DNA from: Trema orientale
Taxonomy: Eukaryota > Streptophyta > Magnoliopsida > Rosales > Cannabaceae
Direction of reading: 5' to 3'
Length of the DNA: 64,000 nt
Assembly: GCA_002914845.1 (NCBI GenBank)
Contig: JXTC01000120.1
Span: 120,456-184,455, forward strand
Shown: piece by piece, positions 59,715 to 64,000 of the stretch
How positions within the stretch are numbered: position 1 is the stretch's first letter
Layout of the letters: each line of letters begins with the position of its first letter
Position numbers and translations under genes: made by a program
The notes under the pieces: generated by a model
Seen by the model: only the letters and a program-made list of their open reading frames with translations
Database searches by the model: none
What the model was told of the DNA's origin: nothing

Positions 59715-60016
59715 CTGCGACAACGGACCAACCACATCTATCCCCAAACCAGGAATGGCCATGGACTCGTCATCATCGATAAATGTGATGTTGGCTGATG
59801 GATTGTTGGTACAAAACGCTGACATTTTAACGCATTTCCGCACATGCTTTCCAACATTCTTAAGCATTGTGGTCCAATAGTAACCAAACCTTCGTGCCTA
59901 TTGGGCCACTGAACGTCCGCTTGAATGGTCCTTGAATGGCTTTTGCGGGTAATTTCATAAAAATTATATTTCACTACCCACAAAGTCGATTGAATGATTA
60001 TTGAGCCCGACCACAT
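59715..60016 (-). pseudogene. Ty3/gypsy integrase N-terminal fragment, disabled
   Basis: On the minus strand three frames together show the zinc-binding and early catalytic part of a Ty3/gypsy integrase. YYW-like LLLDHN/MLKNVGKHVRKC corresponds to the family pattern YYWPTM..D...YVRKC. CQRFVPTIHQPTSHL follows, then MTSPWPF and GLGIDVVGP, corresponding to WGIDxxGP before the first catalytic aspartate. Frame changes and stops separate the parts, and the rest of the polyprotein is missing. It lies downstream, in its own orientation, of the LTR-like sequence at 60120-61817, and may belong to the same element after a large internal deletion. Confidence 0.75.
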
Positions 60017-60119
60017 CTATACTTAAAGATCATCAATTCTAGGCTTAGTCCTTTAAATGGGGAAAAAATAAAAAATAAAAAAATTCTCAAGTAAAATCGT
60101 GCTTGACCCTTTGGACGTC

Positions 60120-61817
60120 AGACATGCAAATTGCCAGCTTTGAATTTCCAGTTTTCAAGGTTACCCATTCAGGCATATTGGGTCATTTTTAGGCCATTTC
60201 GCTCAACATCTCTTCCATGCAAAGCATCTAGCTACCTTCTAACATCAATATATCACCAATGTTTATCAAAACTGATCAACCTCATATATTACAAGGGTAC
60301 AGCTCCCAGGCCCAGATTTAGCTTAAAAATCTCGAACTACCAAGGAAAGAATATTATGCTTTTGAACCTTTCCTTCCTTTGCAAACAGTCACCAAATAGG
60401 CACCAAACACCCCTTTTATTTACTCTAGCTCTATCAAAACAAAGACACAAGGTCATAAACATAATCAAGCTTAAAAACTAATAACCACAAAAATCCATGA
60501 ACCCAAGCTAGAACACTTATCAATCACCTTTGCATGTACTAGCCTTCCACTTCTTCTTGCTACCCAATACCTAGAACGAGGATGGAATATATATTTAAAG
60601 GTGATTTTGAGGCTTAAATTGAAGAAAATTTCTGGGAAACCAAGAGATATCGTTTTGGCCAAGCGGGAGAGGAAGAGAGAGAATTTTCTAAATTTTTGGT
60701 GGTCAAAGCACTTTGGTTGCAGATGAAGACCAAAGTCAACTTTTTTGTTATTTATGTTAGCTTGAAAATAATAGTAAAATATCTTCTCAAAAAGAAGAAG
60801 AAAGAAGAAAATAATAGTAAAATAAAGGGCTGAGTGCTCAGGCACGGTGTGTTCGAATGACACCTCACATTTTGGCCTAGTTTTTCTCTGAGACACTTTC
60901 AAGCTTTTCTTCCACTTTGTCTTCTCTATGATTTTCTCGAAAATAATTGTACATTAAAACTTACTACCCATGCTTAACTACTTTAATTTGAGCTTAATCT
61001 CTTCTAATACGATCTGAACGTGGGTTATTGTTTTACACAAAATTCAACTTAGGCCAATATTCTCTAATTTTTTTTTTTTTAAAAAAAAGCCAACATCAAG
61101 GTGATATCTGTACTCCACTAACTTCGATAGACGATCATCCTTTGCCACCTCATTTCCCACTGACTATTTCCATCACGTTTTCTAACATTTCCTACTTGTT
61201 GAGGCTCTTTTAGTTATCCTTTCACTGATATCCTTGTCACACATAAGACAAATTACCAAAGTCACACTTTTTGTTACATTTTTGCCCTTAAGATACAAGA
61301 AGTTACCAAGTCTTTCAATATTCCAATTTGTCATCAAATTTCATTTTTAAGACCATAGTTTTACATAATAATTATTTATTGGCTCAAAATCACGAAATTT
61401 CCTTAATAATTTATGAAAGACCAAAATGTCCTTTGCAAATTAGTCCCTAAGACCATGTTTTCTTGCCTTTTTGCCCATGGTTGGAAAAGTTGAAATGTTT
61501 AATTTAAAAAATAAACACATTTAAAACCAAATAAATATAGGTTAATTCCATTTAAATTATGAGCTTGCCATTAAAATTACCATATAAAACCTATTTCCCA
61601 CGAATAAAGACCATATAAAACCTATTTCCCACGAATAAAGTTTTTAGCTCACCGAGCCATGCTGAAGTTCCAATTTATCGAAAAGTTCATGGAAATGACC
61701 CTCGTGAATTTAGATGCGTATTAAAACACATTTAAAATAACTCTCTCTAATTATCAATAATTTAACGGAGATTACAAAAATCTGTATTTCTCCTGTACAT
61801 AAATTTGAGGATGTTAC
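60120..61817 (-). mobile_element. Probable Ty3/gypsy LTR, reverse orientation
   Basis: Read on the minus strand from 61817 it begins TGTAACATCCTCAAATTTAT, like chromovirus (Tekay/Del-type) LTRs that start TGTxACATCCC. A TATA-like TTTAAATATATATTCC lies at about 60583-60598 (complement), with a transcript-leader-like GAAGAAGTGGAAGG beyond it. The low-complexity 143-codon frame (60471-60902 -) and the 116-codon frame (60131-60481 +) inside it show no known domain and are probably fortuitous. The inner border near 60120 is approximate; no CA end, primer-binding site or second LTR was proved. Confidence 0.5.
61579..61640. repeat. Perfect 31 bp tandem duplication
   Basis: ACCATATAAAACCTATTTCC plus CACGAATAAAG occurs at 61579-61609 and again at 61610-61640 without change. 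It lies inside the LTR-like region and is probably a replication-slippage duplication. Confidence 0.9.
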
Positions 61818-61845
61818 ACACTCCTTCAGACAAGACTTGTGTATC

Positions 61846-62473
61846 TTAAATTGGAAACGGTTCAATATTGCATAATATTTCAAAGCATTTGTCAAACACT
61901 TCCTTATTCTTATGTACCTGTTCCTTCTCAATTTCGTCTGTCATTGGATTCGAGATTACTTTTGTATTCAGTATCTTCAGTACTTCCTCTATTTCTTCAT
62001 CTTCATTTTCAAGTACTTGTTTTGCAAATATATTTCTCGACTCCACAAATTCCGGTAACTTGTCAACCTCCATGTAGTCACTTGATTTTTTTTTTTGCTC
62101 AGACATGTAGTCACTTGATTGAATTGAAGAAGTATAGTTGCTACTCCATCTAAATTCAATTTCTCCCCACCATATCTAACTACTGGCCCAAACTGATATT
62201 GTTAGGCATATAGGGAAACTTGTTGGATTTGCATCCTTTCTCCTCAATTCCAAATAAAACTCTACTGTTGCATCATTCTGAATCTGCATTGTTGGGCATC
62301 ATTTGCTTACTTGGTACTCAATAGTTACATTTTTTTGTAGAAAGCAACTGCAATTGTTTCTCCAAAGAACAGTTTGCTTGTACTAGTATCTTCGTCAACT
62401 TGCCATTCATATAATCATTGTTCTCATTCCATTTTCCATCATAATGAACAGAAACTGTTGTAGAGTGAGCCAT
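61846..62473 (-). pseudogene. MULE (Mutator) transposase N-terminal fragment, disabled
   Basis: The minus-strand ATG at 62473 opens MAHSTTVSVHYDGKWNENND, the pattern with which many plant MULE transposases begin (V.Y.G.W......Y), and continues to SLEKQLQLL. A stop follows at about 62323. In another frame it then reads NDATVEFYLELRRKDANPTSFPICLT, matching their ND..V.FYLE.KK.....YPLC region (quoted here as family pattern). Downstream (62106-61846) is an acidic open stretch with EDEEIEEV. The SWIM, zinc-finger and DDE catalytic parts are absent. The presumed gypsy LTR starts 29 bp beyond its end, so that insertion may have cut it. Confidence 0.6.
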
Positions 62474-62519
62474 CTGCAAACAATATAAATAAAAGAAATT
62501 TACTTTATGTAACCAGAAT

Positions 62520-63310
62520 TAGCAACCAGAAACAAGTTTGAATCCAATTTTCATATTAGCTTCACGAAAATAAATACCAAGCTACAAGTAGAAACCAGAA
62601 ACAATAAACTAGACTATAGATTGGTTGCAAGTAACAACTAGAAATCATAAACTAGAAACCAGTTTTGTTATTGGTTTTCATTTTTCATATTATCTTACAA
62701 AAATTAGTGAACAATTGGTTTGTATTTTTCAACCAGTTATATTGTTATTGGTTTTAGTCTCTAACTTGAAACTACAAACTAATTTGAACTAGAAATCACA
62801 TTGGTTTTTTTATCTACCATTTTATAGTTGATATCACTATGATTTGAGTATTCAATCAAAATGGAAACCATAATAAAATTTGAAATTAAAAAAATAGAAA
62901 CCACCACAATCAAATATGCAACTGGTAATTGAAACTCTTTTGGTTCCTATTTTCATATTAGTTTATTGAAACTAAATACCAATCTGCAAGTAGAAACTAG
63001 AAACAATAAACTAGAAACTAGATTGAGTTCGATAGACTAGAAACCATGAACTAGAAACGATTCTTCAAAACAAGTCACAATCTGCCATTTAGTACTAGTA
63101 AACAAAAATAGGAAACCATAATCAATGTGGGTTACTAGTTTCAAATATAGATCTAGAAACCAAAAACTATTTCTGTTGCTAGTGTCAGTGGAATTTGTGT
63201 GTGCTCTAATTAAACCCCACTGAGTAATCTGGAAAAGAAACTAGAAACAATAATTTATAAAATATAAACTACATTGGATTCTAGGAACTAGAAACCATAA
63301 ACCAGAAAGG
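62520..63310. repeat. CTAGAAAC-rich degenerate repeat region
   Basis: At least a dozen copies of TAGAAAC or CAGAAAC, often as AACTAGAAACCAT or AACAATAAACTAG, plus complements such as TTGGTTTC, are scattered over 800 bp. They are irregularly spaced and non-coding. They lie just 5' of the MULE fragment's start codon, so they may be the subterminal region of that MULE. Confidence 0.55.
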
Positions 63311-63416
63311 ATTCTTCAAAATGATTCACAAGTTTCGTACACGAAATTGATAAAATTCACCTATCAAATTTCATTTAAGCTTAGTATTTGGTTGATTCTC
63401 GAGAGTTTTTGTAAAT

Positions 63417-64000
63417 TTTATGTATGCTTTGATTGCATTTTTCAGGTATGTCAAACATGGGGAGTTGGAGCTGTTCGAGTGCAAGGAAAGGTTTTATGAA
63501 AGATTTGAGCAATACAATATTCAATGGAGGTTTAAAAGCACTTAAAAGGACTTGTTGGACAAGTTGAGCAGAAAGTATAGCACCTAAGTGCTATAAATAA
63601 AGCGCTGCAACACTCAAAAAGGAGTAAATTTAGAAGAGAATCAGAGACTAGAGCGCCTAGGCACTATACTTATTGCGCCGCAGTGATGAAGTCTAGCCAT
63701 TCAAAGTAGCGCCAAGGTGCTACGACACGTACTGAACAACTTTTCAGAAACTTATCTGTTTTGATCAAGATGCCTCAGAGCTTATAAATAAATCTTTTTA
63801 GAGCATATGGGGGAGATTTTTAAGCCGTGAGAACGAGAGAGAGAGAGAGAGCGAAGGTGCTACGACGCGTACTGAACAACAACATTTCAGAAACTTACCT
63901 GTTTTGATCAAGATGCCGCAAAGCTTGTAAATTAATTTTTTTATAAGAGAGAGAGAGACAGATAGAGAGAGCGGGGGACTGAAGATGAAGCGAATGGCAA
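63417..64000 (+). repeat. Retroelement-like region with a duplicated promoter-type module
   Basis: 63711-63805 and 63851-63943 are about 95 bp direct repeats (AAGGTGCTACGACACGTACT, then TTTTGATCAAGATGCC, then CTTATAAATAAAT). The module contains a TATA-like CTTATAAATAAA and is followed by GA microsatellites (63834-63852 and 63945-63971). Upstream (63570-63700) are AAGCGCTGC, GAGCGCCTAGGC and TAGCGCCAAGGTGC motifs. The layout resembles the U3/R part of a plant LTR retrotransposon, but no LTR end or coding domain is visible before the window stops. Confidence 0.5.

Noticed and set aside
60471..60902. 143-codon minus-strand frame and the 116-codon plus-strand frame at 60131-60481
   Set aside because: Low-complexity Phe/Lys content, no known motif, and both sit inside a region that looks like an LTR.
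1..64000. CRISPR arrays, rRNA genes, organelle insertions, prokaryotic-type operons
   Set aside because: None seen on either strand; the window is ordinary plant intergenic DNA around one gene.

Overview
This window is nuclear DNA from a flowering plant, most likely a eudicot. The evidence is strong AT-richness, GT-AG introns, a plant cell-wall gene with nine coding introns, and plant-type transposons (hAT, Mutator, CACTA, LINE, SINE, Ty3/gypsy). I cannot name the species. Four single N bases (2970, 18283, 40972, 52263) mark assembly joins.

Only one gene looks intact. It is a ten-coding-exon gene on the + strand (CDS 53265-57814, 417 residues) for a Golgi type II membrane UDP-arabinose (UDP-xylose) 4-epimerase of the MUR4/UXE family. 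Its 5' UTR is split by introns and full of microsatellites. Everything else recognisable is a broken gene or a transposon relic.

Layout: 1-3606 is most of a decayed autonomous hAT element with a BED zinc-finger transposase. 3607-14860 is AT-rich DNA with old terminal-repeat elements, a possible copia LTR end, a Ty3/gypsy integrase fragment and a Mutator-type MITE. 14860-18231 is a LINE retrotransposon cut off early in its reverse transcriptase, next to a hAT MITE. 19150-22450 is a degenerate long-period tandem repeat. 23628-23930 is the broken first part of an aspartic-protease gene. 24072-27931 holds four MITE or hAT insertions. 27932-43676 is mostly featureless, with two CACTA-type MITEs and one tRNA-derived SINE. 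43677-50375 is dense in non-autonomous DNA transposons, including a 1.2 kb Mutator-like element with roughly 300 bp terminal repeats and three copies of one 173 bp MITE within 590 bp. 51620-58090 is the epimerase gene. 58529-64000 is a repeat graveyard: a terminal-repeat element, a Ty3/gypsy integrase and LTR, a MULE transposase N-terminus and a retroelement-like repeated promoter module.

The main discovery is the set of non-autonomous DNA-transposon families whose copies can be matched inside the window, many with readable target-site duplications (TSDs): a 172-173 bp foldback MITE in four copies, a roughly 500 bp Mutator MITE in two, a TA-flanked MITE in three, and a hAT deletion derivative that matches the end of the transposase-bearing hAT. 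I see no CRISPR, operon or defence-type system.
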